DNA of 64,000 bases from Bifidobacterium catenulatum DSM 16992 = JCM 1194 = LMG 11043 (GCF_001025195.1 NZ_AP012325.1:620001-684000), one strand, 5' to 3'; shown: positions 26,364 through 36,633, counted from the stretch's first letter. Notes: generated by a model from the sequence alone, not told the origin. Translations and numbers: made by a program.

Positions 26364-27533
26364 ATGTCTGAGACGGAACAGGAAGAAACGCAACGCCCCC
26401 TGACCATCGCCATGGTGGTCGACACGTCGGGAAACCGAGGCAATGGCACTTCGAATTCGGCATTGCAATGGGCGGAGGAATTGAAACGGCAAGGCCACAC
26501 GGTCAGGCTCGTAGGCATTGGTGCGCCTGAATACCCGGCGCGAGTCAACCATGTGCCTCTGGTCAGTTGGGTGGCGAAGCAGCAGCAGATGCAGTTCGCC
26601 GAGCCGAGCGACACGCTGTTCAGAACCGCGTTTCAAGGAGTGGACGTGGTGCATATCTACACCCCGTTCCGTTTCGGTCAACATGCTTGCAAAGTCGCCA
26701 AACAGATGGGAATCGCGGTTACTGCGGGCTATCATGTGCAGCCGGAGAACATCACGTATTCGGCGGGCCCGCTGAAATATATTCCGGGTATCGACCGTTT
26801 TATCTACTGGCTGTTCAATCTGTGGCTGTATCGCAAAATCGACCATGTGCATGTGCCCACCGAACTTGGCGCAAGTCTGCTGCGTTCCCACGGATACAAA
26901 GCGAAACTGCACGTGATTTCCAACGGATACGAAGCGCGATTCACTCCGAAAACGCAGCGCGATGCAGGGAAGTCCGCGCCGGTTCCGTTCCATATCGTTG
27001 CTTCCGGACGATTGACGAACGAAAAGAATCATGTTGCGTTGATTCAGGCGATCGCGCGTTGCAGGCATGCGCAAGATATTGAATTGACGATTGCCGGCAC
27101 TGGTCCTCTAAAAAAGAAATTGCAGCGACTTGCGTCACGCTTGCTTTCCAGACCGGCGTCGATTGGATTTCATAAGAACGCAGAAATGCCGGCTTTGCTG
27201 CGTTCCAGCAATCTACTGGTGCATCCTTCGATCGCCGATCTTGAGTCGGTGAGCGTAATCGAGGGCATGGCTGCCGGCTTGGTTCCTGTGATCGCCTCAT
27301 CGCCGTTGAGTGCGGCAGGCCAGTTTGCGTTGCGGGATGAGTCACTGTTCCCCGTTGACGATGTGGAATCGTTGGCGAGACGTATCGATTGGTGGATCGA
27401 CCACCCCGACGAATTGTCGAAATGGGGCGAAGTCTACGCCGAGCACACCAAGGAATATTATTCAGTGGAGGCGTCCGTGCATAAGTTCATTGCGATGGAA
27501 CGCGAGGCAATCTCTGACAATATCAGCAAATAA
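26364..27533 (+). CDS. GT4-family glycosyltransferase
   Basis: 389-residue GT-B fold glycosyltransferase of family 4. The N-terminal domain starts LTIAMVVDTSGNRGNGTSN, and VHIYTPFRFGQHACKVAKQMGI follows. The C-terminal donor domain has IVASGRLTNEKNHVALIQAI, TIAGTGPLKKKL, and HPSIADLESVSVIEGMAAG with the family's conserved Glu. No membrane segment is evident, so it is cytosolic or peripheral. Donor and acceptor are unknown; lipid glycosylation (glycolipid or mannoside type) is a common role. ATG at 26364 was chosen because AGGATGGAG precedes it. It is divergent from purT and ends before a bidirectional terminator. Confidence 0.85.
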   Translation: MSETEQEETQRPLTIAMVVDTSGNRGNGTSNSALQWAEELKRQGHTVRLVGIGAPEYPARVNHVPLVSWVAKQQQMQFAEPSDTLFRTAFQGVDVVHIYTPFRFGQHACKVAKQMGIAVTAGYHVQPENITYSAGPLKYIPGIDRFIYWLFNLWLYRKIDHVHVPTELGASLLRSHGYKAKLHVISNGYEARFTPKTQRDAGKSAPVPFHIVASGRLTNEKNHVALIQAIARCRHAQDIELTIAGTGPLKKKLQRLASRLLSRPASIGFHKNAEMPALLRSSNLLVHPSIADLESVSVIEGMAAGLVPVIASSPLSAAGQFALRDESLFPVDDVESLARRIDWWIDHPDELSKWGEVYAEHTKEYYSVEASVHKFIAMEREAISDNISK

Positions 27534-27606
27534 AGTAATGCGTAATATGCGTAATACGCGGCGTAAAGGAAGCCACGTATGCGATTAATGGCTGTTGTGT
27601 AAACAA

Positions 27607-27638
27607 AAGAGGCGTGGGATGCAAGTCCCGCGCCTCTT
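27607..27638. terminator. Bidirectional terminator between glycosyltransferase and aldolase
   Basis: AAGAGGCGTGGGA and TCCCGCGCCTCTT form a 13-bp stem (one G-T pair) with a six-base loop, flanked by A-rich and T-rich bases. Confidence 0.85.
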
Positions 27639-27687
27639 ATTGTTCGTTTTTAATAATTATTCTATGCCTATTCTCATCGATGATGCG

Positions 27688-28713
27688 CTACAGCAGTGCG
27701 ATCAGCTGCTCAACCTGCTCGTCGGTGGTGGCCCAGCTGGTGCAGATGCGCATCACCGTGTGCGTGTCGTCGGCCTTTTCCATGAAGCCGAGGCGCACGC
27801 TGCGCTGCAAACGTTCGGACGTCTCGTTATCAAGCGTGATGAAGATCTGGTTGGTCGGCGCGTCGAAAGTGAGCGTATAACCGCGTTCCACGAGCACTTC
27901 GCGAATGCGGTCGGCCGCATCGTTGGCGCGGCGGGCGATTCTGCAGTACAAGTTGTCGGTGAACAGCGTGTCGAATTGCACGCCCAGCAGCCATCCCTTG
28001 GCGAGCAAAGCTCCATGCTGCTTGACGAGCGTCACGAAGTTCTTCGGCATGTTGCCGTGCGTGAACACCACCGCTTCGCCGAACATGGCACCCACCTTGG
28101 TACCGCCGATGTAGAACACGTCCGCGATGCGCGCGATGTCTTCAAGCGTCACGTCGTTGCCGGTTGCGGTCAGCGCGTAGCCGAGTCGTGCGCCGTCAAT
28201 GAACAATGGCATGTCGTACTTCGTGCAGATCTTGCGGATCGCCTCGAGTTCGTCGAGCGTGTAGAGCGTGCCATATTCGGTGGCCTGTGAAATGTACACG
28301 CATCCGGGGAACACCATATGCGTGTAGTTGCCGTCCGCATAGAACGTGGCGCAATATTCATCGAGCTCGTCCGCATCGATCTTGCCGTCATGGTGGGGGA
28401 GCGTCAGCACCTTGTGGCCGGTGAATTCGATGGCGCCCGCCTCATGCACGTTCACATGGCCGGTGTTTGCCGCGACCACGCCGGCATACTGCGGTGTGAT
28501 GGAGTCGATGATGGTCTGATTGGTCTGCGTGCCACCTACCAGGAAGAAGATCTGGGCGTCGGGGCAGGAGCATACCTCGCGAATCTTGGTTTTCGCGCTT
28601 TCGCAGATGCTGTCATTGCCGTAACCCGGATATTGGTTCTGCGCGATCTGTTCGATGCGTTCAATGATTTCCGGCGTTGCCGTACAGGAATAGTCGTTTT
28701 CAAAAGACAGCAT
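27688..28713 (-). CDS. Threonine aldolase family protein (PLP-dependent)
   Basis: 341 residues, fold-type I PLP enzyme of the low-specificity threonine aldolase/beta-eliminating lyase group. It cleaves L-threonine or allo-threonine to glycine and acetaldehyde. MLSFENDYSCTATPEIIERI is the usual N-terminus. FFLVGGTQTNQTIIDSI contacts the cofactor phosphate. HVNVHEAGAIEFTGHKV, PLFIDGARLGYALTATG (Asp to the pyridine nitrogen) and FYIGGTKVGAMFGEA (Schiff-base Lys) are all present. ATG at 28713 follows AAGGAG. It is monocistronic between two terminators. The stereospecificity cannot be read from sequence. Confidence 0.92.
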   Translation of the reverse strand: MLSFENDYSCTATPEIIERIEQIAQNQYPGYGNDSICESAKTKIREVCSCPDAQIFFLVGGTQTNQTIIDSITPQYAGVVAANTGHVNVHEAGAIEFTGHKVLTLPHHDGKIDADELDEYCATFYADGNYTHMVFPGCVYISQATEYGTLYTLDELEAIRKICTKYDMPLFIDGARLGYALTATGNDVTLEDIARIADVFYIGGTKVGAMFGEAVVFTHGNMPKNFVTLVKQHGALLAKGWLLGVQFDTLFTDNLYCRIARRANDAADRIREVLVERGYTLTFDAPTNQIFITLDNETSERLQRSVRLGFMEKADDTHTVMRICTSWATTDEQVEQLIALL

Positions 28714-28787
28714 GATGCGCTCCTTGTGTCTGACTTATGCTGATGACTTGATCGGCTGTTTGCTGTATTTCAAGCCGTCCAGATAGC

Positions 28788-28813
28788 AAAAAACCTCGGA
28801 ATTTCTTCCGAGG
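28788..28813 (-). terminator. Intrinsic terminator of tRNA-His
   Basis: On the minus strand CCTCGGAA-N4-TTCCGAGG is followed directly by six T residues, ten bases past the tRNA 3' end. Confidence 0.92.
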
Positions 28814-28823
28814 TCTCTACCGG

Positions 28824-28897
28824 GGTGGCTAACGCGGCTCGAACGCGCGACCTTCTGAACCACAATCAGATGCTCTACCAACTGAGCTATAGCCACC
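28824..28897 (-). tRNA. tRNA-His (anticodon GTG)
   Basis: Cloverleaf on the minus strand. It has an eight-base-pair acceptor with the encoded extra G at -1 opposite C73, a D-arm with AGCTCAGTTGGTAGAGC, and an anticodon stem TCTGA/TCAGA with loop TTGTGGT giving GTG. The T-arm is GCGCG-TTCGAGC-CGCGT. CCA is not encoded (the next bases are CCG), so it must be added. The extra G-1 and GTG anticodon identify tRNA-His. Confidence 0.95.
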
Positions 28898-28933
28898 ATG
28901 TTCTCGCTTCATGCAGAAGCGCAACAGATGAAA

Positions 28934-28961
28934 ACTATACACGATTTTCCAGCTATGTCTA
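28934..28961 (-). promoter_or_regulatory. Promoter of tRNA-His
   Basis: On the minus strand TAGACA and TATAGT are separated by 16 bases, about 30 bases before the mature tRNA. This is a good sigma-70-type promoter. Confidence 0.7.
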
Positions 28962-29173
28962 CATCGGCGTGTTGCGTGTGCCTGTCGTCGGCTTGCGCTG
29001 TGGACTGTTCATTATGTGAACGGCATATTACGCAAAGCCGAAACTCATGCGTACTTTGTAGTCGCTGCATGCGTAAGGGTGTGCTGTAATGGCGGTGCGG
29101 GCCGTCTCGGAGTGTTTTCGGCGTATGCGGATCATCAGCCGAAAAGCTGTGAAGTGTGAAGGAAGAGAGATTC

Positions 29174-30214
29174 ATGCAGAAGGTCAAAGCGTTTGGTGAT
29201 TGGCTCACCAAGTGGTTCACCGCGATTGTGATTGTGTGGGCTGTGTTCAACTATTTCGTGCCGCAGGCAAGCTTGTGGGGCAAATCCTATACCGGTTATT
29301 TCCTAGGTATCGTGCTGTTCGGCATGGGTCTTACCTTGACCCTTGACGATTTCAAGCGCATTCTCACCCAGCCTCTGATGGTCATCGTCGGTACAGTGGC
29401 CCACTTCGTCATCATGCCGTTGGTGGCTGTGCTGTTGTGCTGGATTTTCCGTCTTGATGGTGCGCTCGCCGTCGGTGTGATTCTGGTCGGCTGCTGCCCG
29501 TCCGGAACCTCGTCCAACGTGATGAGCTATCTGAGTCGTGGCGATGTGGCGCTGGACGTGTCCATCGGCATTTTGTCCACGCTGTGCGCGCCGTTCATGA
29601 TTCCGCTGTTGATGCAGTGGCTGGCCTCCCAGTATGTGTCGGTTCCGGTGGAATCCCTGTTCCTCAATGCGGTCAAGGTGGTGCTGTTCCCGATCGCTCT
29701 TGGCGTGATCTGCCATGCTATTTTCGGCGAGAAGATCGAGAAGATTACGGTCGCTCTGCCGATCGTGTCCCAAGTCGCCATCCTGCTTATCATCGGCGTG
29801 GTCGTCGCAGCTAACGGTCCGAAGCTGTTCGTGGCTTCCTCGCTGCTTGCCATCCCGGTGGTCATTTTGCACAACCTGTGTGGATACGCGCTGGGCTTCG
29901 GATTCTCCAAACTTATGTACAAGGTGTATCCGAAGGGCTTCCGTTATGCGCAGCAGAAAGCCATCACCTTCGAGGTCGGCATGCAGGATTCCGCGTTGGG
30001 GGCGACTTTGGCGCTGACGTCGTTCGCTTCCAATCCGTTGGCCGCGGTGCCGTCCACGTTCTTCAGCGTCTGGCACAACATTTCCGGCTCCGTGCTGTCC
30101 AGCTGGTGGCGTGAGCATGATGACAGGCATCAGATCCATCCTGATTCCGACAATGGAGAGAAGGGCTCGGCTGCGAAGGCCCGCGAAGACGCCGTCGAAA
30201 CAGCTAACAGCTGA
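29174..30214 (+). CDS. Bile acid:sodium symporter family (BASS) transporter
   Basis: 346-residue polytopic membrane protein with about nine or ten hydrophobic segments, the BASS fold. Characteristic features are YFLGIVLFGMGLTLTLDDFK in the first repeat, VGVILVGCCPSGTSSNVMSY (the crossing-helix ion/substrate motif), and AITFEVGMQDSALGATLA followed by ALTSFASNPLAAVPS in the second repeat. The hydrophilic C-terminal tail of about 35 residues is cytosolic. Family members move bile acids, pantoate, pyruvate or other organic anions with sodium, so the substrate is not fixed by sequence. Bile handling would suit a gut bacterium. ATG at 29174 is preferred over GTG 29156 because GGAAGAG precedes it. 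Confidence 0.87.
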   Translation: MQKVKAFGDWLTKWFTAIVIVWAVFNYFVPQASLWGKSYTGYFLGIVLFGMGLTLTLDDFKRILTQPLMVIVGTVAHFVIMPLVAVLLCWIFRLDGALAVGVILVGCCPSGTSSNVMSYLSRGDVALDVSIGILSTLCAPFMIPLLMQWLASQYVSVPVESLFLNAVKVVLFPIALGVICHAIFGEKIEKITVALPIVSQVAILLIIGVVVAANGPKLFVASSLLAIPVVILHNLCGYALGFGFSKLMYKVYPKGFRYAQQKAITFEVGMQDSALGATLALTSFASNPLAAVPSTFFSVWHNISGSVLSSWWREHDDRHQIHPDSDNGEKGSAAKAREDAVETANS

Positions 30215-30247
30215 CATTCGTCAGTAGAGTTCGTCGTCATATTGCGC

Positions 30248-30290
30248 ATTCCCTGAATCTTTCAAAACGATTCAGGGAATGTTTTGTTTT
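30248..30290 (+). terminator. Intrinsic terminator after the BASS gene
   Basis: ATTCCCTGAATC and GATTCAGGGAAT form a 12-bp stem followed by GTTTTGTTTT. Confidence 0.9.
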
Positions 30291-30418
30291 GAGTGGTGCA
30301 AACGTGTCATTGTGATGTTTTGTTGCTTTGTGCTGATGTAGGCAAAATGATTGAAATTATTGGGATTTAAGGGTGTTTTCACCCGTGTTTTTTGTTCGTT
30401 TTGGGGTATACTGTAATT

Positions 30419-30691
30419 GAAGGCCGGAGTTGTGGATCAGTCGAGAATTCGTCAGGTCGCAACGAAGCGTCTATGGCCGCAAGGTTCATGCGCAACGCCT
30501 TTAAGATATAACTGAACAATAGCGATTCGAGACGGCGGCGATGGGGTAGTACGGCGCAGGCGCCGGGCCGCAAATGCAAAACAGACAACGAGACTGAAAA
30601 GTGCGCGTAAGGTAGCGCGTAGCAAAGAAGTGGGAATCTCCTTCCCGAGTGGGTGGCCCCGGATTCAAAAGGATTCGGGGCCACTCCTTTT
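30419..30691 (+). ncRNA. Candidate structured non-coding RNA upstream of the str operon
   Basis: The 744 bases between the BASS gene and rpsL hold no credible protein gene. TATACT at 30407-30412 could start a transcript near 30419. It would end at a strong hairpin (GTGGCCCCGGATTC against GATTCGGGGCCAC, 30653-30684) followed by TCCTTTT. Inside are several local stems, for example GGGAA-N5-TTCCC near 30632-30646 and the CG-rich GGCGC-A-GGCGCC near 30563. A second promoter for rpsL lies after the terminator, so this would be a separate RNA of about 270 bases or an attenuated leader. It lacks the signatures I know for tmRNA, RNase P RNA and SRP RNA. No function is assigned. Confidence 0.4.
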
Positions 30692-30711
30692 GCGATTTGC
30701 GACACGGCATG

Positions 30712-30738
30712 TTGGAATGTCTTGGGAATCCGTATACT
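30712..30738 (+). promoter_or_regulatory. Promoter of the str operon and its structured leader
   Basis: TATACT at 30733-30738 with a poor -35 (TTGGAA, 15-base spacer) just past the terminator at 30691. The resulting leader of about 210 bases carries a strong hairpin (CCAAC, GCATGCCT pairing with AGGCGTGC, GTTGG; about 30754-30790). It may control ribosomal protein synthesis. Confidence 0.45.
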
Positions 30739-30958
30739 AGTAATTCGTGTGTGCCAACGGCATGCCTTATGTGACAGGCGTGCGGGTTGGGATATCCCGG
30801 AACTCGATTGCATCACGCGCAGCAATGCGGCGGTGAGAGAGGGATGGGCCATCGGGCCGGTGGACTGTGGCTATCTTCATGATTCAGATGCGTGGAGTGT
30901 GGGTGCAGTGCGGCGGTCACACAAAAGCAAGAGAAACCACTGAATCGGAGAATTCAAG

Positions 30959-31330
30959 TTGCCTACTATTGAACAGCTCGTCCGTAAGGGACGTCAGGCA
31001 AAGCCGAAGAAGTCCAAGACTTTGGCACTGAAGGGAAGCCCGCTGCGCCGCGGCGTGTGCACCCGTGTTTACACCACCACCCCGAGGAAGCCGAACTCGG
31101 CACTGCGTAAGGTCGCTCGTGTGCGTCTGAGCTCCGGTGTGGAAGTCACCGCTTATATCCCGGGCGAGGGCCACAACCTGCAGGAGCACTCCATTGTGCT
31201 CGTGCGCGGCGGCCGTGTCAAGGATCTGCCGGGTGTTCGTTACCACATCGTTCGTGGCGCCCTCGATACCCAGGGTGTGAAGGATCGCAAGCAGGGTCGT
31301 TCCCTGTACGGAGCAAAGAAGGCGAAGTAA
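30959..31330 (+). CDS. rpsL: Ribosomal protein S12 with Arg at position 43
   Basis: 123-residue S12 of the 30S decoding centre. [19 protein letters not shown] and [13 protein letters not shown] are the two loops near the A site. The position that is Lys in most bacteria (K43 counting Met; K42 in E. coli) is Arg, encoded AGG at 31085-31087. Lys88 in [11 protein letters not shown] is unchanged. K43R is the classical high-level streptomycin-resistance substitution. TTG at 30959 after GGAGAA is the start. It is the first gene of rpsL-rpsG-fusA-tuf, and the downstream genes follow closely. Confidence 0.97.
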   Translation: MPTIEQLVRKGRQAKPKKSKTLALKGSPLRRGVCTRVYTTTPRKPNSALRKVARVRLSSGVEVTAYIPGEGHNLQEHSIVLVRGGRVKDLPGVRYHIVRGALDTQGVKDRKQGRSLYGAKKAK

Positions 31331-31335
31331 GAGAT

Positions 31336-31806
31336 ATGTCACGTAAAGGACCTTCCAAGAAGCATCAGCTGCTGCCGGATCCGATTTACGGTTCCACTGT
31401 TGTGGCACAGCTCATCAACAAGATTCTGCTCGACGGCAAGAAGTCGATCGCCGAAGACATCGTCTACTCCGCTCTCGATATGGTCAAGGAAAAGACCGAT
31501 CAGGAGCCGGTGGCAGTGCTTAAGCGCGCTCTCGACAACATCCGTCCGTCCCTCGAGGTTCGCTCCCGCCGCGTCGGTGGCGCTACCTACCAGGTTCCGG
31601 TCGAAGTGAAGCCGGCTCGTGCGAACACCCTGTCCCTGCGCTGGCTGACCGACTTCTCCCGCGCCCGTCGTGAGAAGACCATGGCTGAGCGTCTGGCCAA
31701 CGAAATCCTCGATGCCTCCAATGGCCTTGGTGCTTCTGTCAAGCGTCGCGAGGATACTCATAAGATGGCAGAGGCCAACAAGGCCTTCGCTCATTACCGC
31801 TGGTAA
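31336..31806 (+). CDS. rpsG: Ribosomal protein S7
   Basis: 156-residue S7, primary binder of the 3' domain of 16S rRNA, lining the E site. [20 protein letters not shown] is the usual actinobacterial N-terminus. [18 protein letters not shown] is the RNA-binding beta-hairpin, and NKAFAHYRW ends the protein. The start lies only five bases after the rpsL stop with a weak ribosome site, so translational coupling to rpsL is likely. Confidence 0.98.
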   Translation: MSRKGPSKKHQLLPDPIYGSTVVAQLINKILLDGKKSIAEDIVYSALDMVKEKTDQEPVAVLKRALDNIRPSLEVRSRRVGGATYQVPVEVKPARANTLSLRWLTDFSRARREKTMAERLANEILDASNGLGASVKRREDTHKMAEANKAFAHYRW

Positions 31807-31836
31807 TTAGTCGAGAACGAGAGTTAAGGAACACTC

Positions 31837-33966
31837 ATGGCACTAGACGTGCTCAATGATCTCAACCAGATCCGTAACATCGGCATCATGGCTCACATCG
31901 ATGCCGGTAAGACCACTACCACCGAACGTATCCTGTACTACACCGGCAAGAACTACAAGATCGGCGAGACCCATGACGGTGCCTCGACGATGGACTTCAT
32001 GGCTCAGGAGCAGGAACGCGGCATCACCATCCAGTCCGCTGCAACCACTTGCTTCTGGAACCGTCAGACCCATGACGAGAAGCAGAAGTTCCAGATCAAC
32101 ATCATCGATACCCCGGGCCACGTGGACTTCACGGCCGAGGTGGAGCGCTCCCTGCGCGTGCTCGATGGTGCCGTTGCCGTGTTCGACGGCAAGGAAGGTG
32201 TGGAGCCGCAGTCCGAGACCGTTTGGCGTCAGGCTGACAAGTACGGCGTTCCGCGTATCTGCTTCATCAACAAGATGGATAAGCTCGGCGCTGACTTCTA
32301 CTACTCCGTCGACACCATCAAAACCAAGCTTGGCGCGACCCCGCTTGTCGTGCAGCTGCCGATCGGCGCTGAGAACGACTTCGCCGGCGTTGTCGATCTG
32401 ATTCGTATGAAGGCTTACGTCTGGAACGACGTTTCCGGCGACATGGGCGCTCACTACGACACCACCGACATCCCGGCCGACTTGCAGGACAAGGCTGAGC
32501 AGTATCGTGCAGAGCTGATCGACCAGGTCGCAGAGTCCGACGAAGAGCTGCTTGAGAAGTATCTCGAATCCGGTGAACTGACTGAGGACGAGATTCGTAG
32601 CGGCATCCGTAAGCTCACCATCAACCGTGAAGCCTACCCGGTGCTCTGCGGCTCCGCCTTCAAGGACAAGGGTGTTCAGCCGATGCTGGACGCCGTTGTC
32701 GACTACCTGCCAAGCCCGGAGGACGTTCCGTCCATCGTCGGTTTCGATCCGAAGGACGAATCCATCGAGATCGATCGTAAGCCGACCACCGATGATCCGT
32801 TCTCTGCCCTGGTCTTCAAGATCTCTACCCACCCGTTCTACGGCAAGCTCGTGTTCGTGCGCGTCTACTCCGGCGCCGTCACCCCGGGCGACACCGTGCT
32901 TGACTCCACCAAGGGCAAGAAGGAACGCGTCGGTAAGATCTTCCAGATGCACGCTGACAAGGAAAACCCGGTCGATGCTGCCGAAGCCGGCAACATCTAC
33001 ACCTTCGTGGGCCTGAAGAACATCACCACCGGTGACACCCTGTGCGACGAAAAGGCTCCGATCTCCCTCGAATCCATGACCTTCCCGGATCCGGTGATCG
33101 AGGTGGCCGTGGAGCCGAAGACCAAGGCCGATCAGGAGAAGATGAGCATCGCTTTGGCGAAGCTGTCCGACGAAGATCCGACCTTCCAGGTGAAGACCGA
33201 CGAAGAGTCCGGCCAGACCCTGATCTCCGGCATGGGCGAGCTGCAGCTCGACATCATCGTCGACCGTATGCGTCGTGAATTCAAGGTGGAGTGCAACGTG
33301 GGTAACCCGCAGGTTGCATACCGCGAGACGATCCGCAAGGCCGTCATGAACCAGGAATACACGCACAAGAAGCAGACCGGTGGTTCCGGCCAGTTCGCAA
33401 AGGTCTTGATGAACTTCGAGCCGCTCAACACCGAAGAAGGCGAGACCTACGAGTTCGTCAACGAGGTCACCGGCGGCCACATCACCAAGGAATTCATTCC
33501 TTCCATCGATGCTGGTGTGCAGGAAGCCATGGAATCCGGCGTGCTCGCCGGCTTCCCGGTGGTTGGCGTCAAGGCTACCGTCACCGACGGCCAGGTCCAC
33601 GACGTCGATTCCTCCGAAATGGCCTTCAAGATCGCAGGTTCCATGTGCTTCAAGGAAGCTGCTCCGAAGGCCAAGCCGGTCATCCTCGAGCCGATCATGG
33701 CCGTGGAAGTGCGTACTCCGGAAGAGTACATGGGCGACGTGATGGGCGATATCAACGCCCGTCGTGGTTCCATCCAGTCCATGACCGACTCCACCGGTGT
33801 CAAGGTCATCGACGCCAAGGTTCCGCTGTCCGAGATGTTCGGCTACATCGGCGACCTTCGCTCTAAGACCCAGGGCCGCGCAATGTTCACCATGCAGATG
33901 GACTCCTACGCTGAGGTTCCGAAGAACGTCTCCGAGGAGATCATCAAGGCCCAGCGCGGCGAGTGA
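31837..33966 (+). CDS. fusA: Elongation factor G
   Basis: 709-residue translocase GTPase. The G domain has [15 protein letters not shown] (P-loop), the switch I threonine within [21 protein letters not shown] and [10 protein letters not shown]. Domains II-V follow, with [14 protein letters not shown] in domain IV and [18 protein letters not shown] near the C-terminus. ATG at 31837 follows AAGGAAC. It lies 30 bases after rpsG in the str operon. No substitution typical of fusidic-acid resistance was sought systematically. Confidence 0.98.
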   Translation: MALDVLNDLNQIRNIGIMAHIDAGKTTTTERILYYTGKNYKIGETHDGASTMDFMAQEQERGITIQSAATTCFWNRQTHDEKQKFQINIIDTPGHVDFTAEVERSLRVLDGAVAVFDGKEGVEPQSETVWRQADKYGVPRICFINKMDKLGADFYYSVDTIKTKLGATPLVVQLPIGAENDFAGVVDLIRMKAYVWNDVSGDMGAHYDTTDIPADLQDKAEQYRAELIDQVAESDEELLEKYLESGELTEDEIRSGIRKLTINREAYPVLCGSAFKDKGVQPMLDAVVDYLPSPEDVPSIVGFDPKDESIEIDRKPTTDDPFSALVFKISTHPFYGKLVFVRVYSGAVTPGDTVLDSTKGKKERVGKIFQMHADKENPVDAAEAGNIYTFVGLKNITTGDTLCDEKAPISLESMTFPDPVIEVAVEPKTKADQEKMSIALAKLSDEDPTFQVKTDEESGQTLISGMGELQLDIIVDRMRREFKVECNVGNPQVAYRETIRKAVMNQEYTHKKQTGGSGQFAKVLMNFEPLNTEEGETYEFVNEVTGGHITKEFIPSIDAGVQEAMESGVLAGFPVVGVKATVTDGQVHDVDSSEMAFKIAGSMCFKEAAPKAKPVILEPIMAVEVRTPEEYMGDVMGDINARRGSIQSMTDSTGVKVIDAKVPLSEMFGYIGDLRSKTQGRAMFTMQMDSYAEVPKNVSEEIIKAQRGE

Positions 33967-33996
33967 CACGCGCTGCCGCTTAAGTGGAAACTGTCT

Positions 33997-34030
33997 CCAG
34001 TCAGCGCTAGTATTTTGTAGCGCTGACTGG
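33997..34030 (+). other. Perfect 13-bp hairpin between fusA and tuf
   Basis: CCAGTCAGCGCTA and TAGCGCTGACTGG pair exactly around an eight-base loop. No T-run follows. It could be an RNA processing or partial termination point before tuf; a possible -10 (TAAAAT, 34069-34074) downstream would give tuf its own promoter. Confidence 0.6.
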
Positions 34031-34135
34031 GTTCGGGCTCCAAAGTGGCACAAACCCGTCAAACCCAGTAAAATGTAGCGAGTGCCTTGAAGTGAGTTCA
34101 AGGCTTACTACGAGACGTCCAGGAGGACAAAACAC

Positions 34136-35335
<1,200 letters not shown>

Positions 35336-35374
35336 TTTCTGCTTGATGTCAAGGCACGCTTGAACTAGCGTTTT

Positions 35375-35416
35375 AGGAAAACCTCCCGAGGCATGTTCGC
35401 CAAGGGAGGTTTTCCT
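35375..35416 (+). terminator. Intrinsic terminator after tuf
   Basis: AGGAAAACCTCCC and GGGAGGTTTTCCT form a perfect 13-bp stem with the T-run inside the 3' arm, closing the str operon. Confidence 0.88.
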
Positions 35417-35516
35417 ATATATGGAAGGCTTACCGACAAAGTATGCACACCGTGGCATAATGAGCAAGGCTCTTTTTAAGCTTTCCCTGTTAGACGAAGA
35501 AAATAGGTGAGTTAAT

Positions 35517-36080
35517 TTGGCACAGACTACCAATGACATCAAGAACGGTTCCGTCCTGAACCTCGATGGCCAGCTGTGGGCCGTCATCAAGTTCCAGCAC
35601 GTCAAGCCGGGCAAGGGCCCTGCTTTCGTGCGCACCACCATCAAGAACGTCCTCTCGGGCAAGATTGTCGACAAGACTTTCAATGCCGGCATGAAGATGG
35701 AATTCGAAACCGTCGACAACCGCAACCTCCAGTACTCCTACGAGGACGGCGACAACTTCGTGTTCATGGATATGACCACCTACGATCAGATCTACATTCC
35801 GAAGACTCTCGTCGGTGACCAGGCCAAGTTCCTGCTGGAAGGAACTGACTGCGTCGTGTCCTTCCACGACGGCACCCCGTTGTCCGTCGAACTGCCGGCT
35901 TCCGTGATCCTGACCGTCACCCATACCGAACCGGGTCTGCAGGGTAACCGTTCCAACGCCGGTACCAAGCCGGCCACCGTTGAGACTGGTGCCGAGATTC
36001 AGGTTCCGCTGTTCATCGGCGAAGGCGAGAAGGTCAAGGTGAACACCACCGACGGCTCCTACCTCGGCCGCGAGAACTGA
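35517..36080 (+). CDS. efp: Translation elongation factor P
   Basis: 187-residue EF-P that relieves ribosome stalling at polyproline. Three beta-barrel domains, the usual length. The loop tip reads [13 protein letters not shown], with Lys33 between Pro residues (PGKGP). This is the actinobacterial subfamily reported to work with an unmodified lysine, so EpmA/EpmB-type modification need not be expected. TTG at 35517 is used, consistent with the mature start [11 protein letters not shown]. The 100 bases upstream contain CATAAT at 35456, a possible -10. nusB and carAB follow, closely spaced, on the same strand. Confidence 0.96.
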   Translation: MAQTTNDIKNGSVLNLDGQLWAVIKFQHVKPGKGPAFVRTTIKNVLSGKIVDKTFNAGMKMEFETVDNRNLQYSYEDGDNFVFMDMTTYDQIYIPKTLVGDQAKFLLEGTDCVVSFHDGTPLSVELPASVILTVTHTEPGLQGNRSNAGTKPATVETGAEIQVPLFIGEGEKVKVNTTDGSYLGREN

Positions 36081-36102
36081 GAGTAAGGACGAAAGAAGTT
36101 TC

Positions 36103-36546
36103 ATGGCACGTTCCACCGCTCGTAAGAGGGCTCTGAATACGTTGTATGAAGCGGATGAGAAGGGACAGGACATCCTGTCCCTTCTTGCTGAGCGCATTGA
36201 GCAGCCCGGCGCCCAGACTCCGCTGCCTGAATACGCCATCGAAATCGTTCGTGGCGTTGCGGAACATATCGCAGCCATCGATTCTACGCTTGACGAGCAT
36301 TCCACCGGTTGGAAGGTCAAGCGTATGGGCGTTGTCGATCGCAATATTCTGCGTATCGCGGCGTGGGAGATCATGTTCAATGATGATGTTCCGAATATGG
36401 TGGCCATCGACGAGGCGCTTGGCCTTGCCAAGACGTTGTGTGATGACGAATCACCGGCATTCATCCACGGTCTGCTCAGCGCCGTCAGCGCTGATGCGGA
36501 TGCCGCTCAAGTGGATGAGCAACCGACCGAACCTTCAGCTGAATAA
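36103..36546 (+). CDS. nusB: Transcription antitermination factor NusB
   Basis: 147-residue, all-helical NusB that binds boxA RNA with NusE (S10) during rRNA transcription. MARSTARKRALNTLYEADEK at the N-terminus holds the basic RNA-binding helix. MGVVDRNILRIAAWEIMF and NMVAIDEALGLAKTL are family signatures. A negatively charged tail (DEQPTEPSAE) ends it. It starts 22 bases after efp, so the two are co-transcribed. An unusual 13-bp inverted repeat lies inside its first 30 codons. Confidence 0.96.
   Translation: MARSTARKRALNTLYEADEKGQDILSLLAERIEQPGAQTPLPEYAIEIVRGVAEHIAAIDSTLDEHSTGWKVKRMGVVDRNILRIAAWEIMFNDDVPNMVAIDEALGLAKTLCDDESPAFIHGLLSAVSADADAAQVDEQPTEPSAE
36158..36185. repeat. Perfect 13-bp inverted repeat inside nusB
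   Basis: AGAAGGGACAGGA and TCCTGTCCCTTCT are exact complements separated by only CA. The RNA would form a strong hairpin in the early coding region (codons about 19-28). It is not followed by a T-run. Confidence 0.7.
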
Positions 36547-36633
36547 AGCTGAAAGTTAAGCGATTCGGCCGGGTCGCGAGTCCTAACCGGCCGCTATCCT
36601 TGGTACGAATACCTTGACTATAAGGGGGTTTTG

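Noticed and set aside
27537-27562. Short tandem-like repeat with ATGCGTAAT units after the glycosyltransferase
   Set aside because: Only two or three imperfect units, not enough for a CRISPR or a functional repeat array.
29303-30217. 304-residue minus-strand frame opposite the BASS transporter
   Set aside because: His/Gln/Arg-rich nonsense composition opposite a well-conserved transporter; no ribosome site.
30379-30852. 157-residue minus-strand frame in the gap before rpsL
   Set aside because: No ribosome site, no recognisable motif, and it crosses a strong terminator and two promoter elements on the other strand.
31843-34101. 752-residue open frame on the minus strand across fusA
   Set aside because: It is the antisense shadow of fusA, caused by biased codon use. 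The fusA product is unmistakable EF-G.
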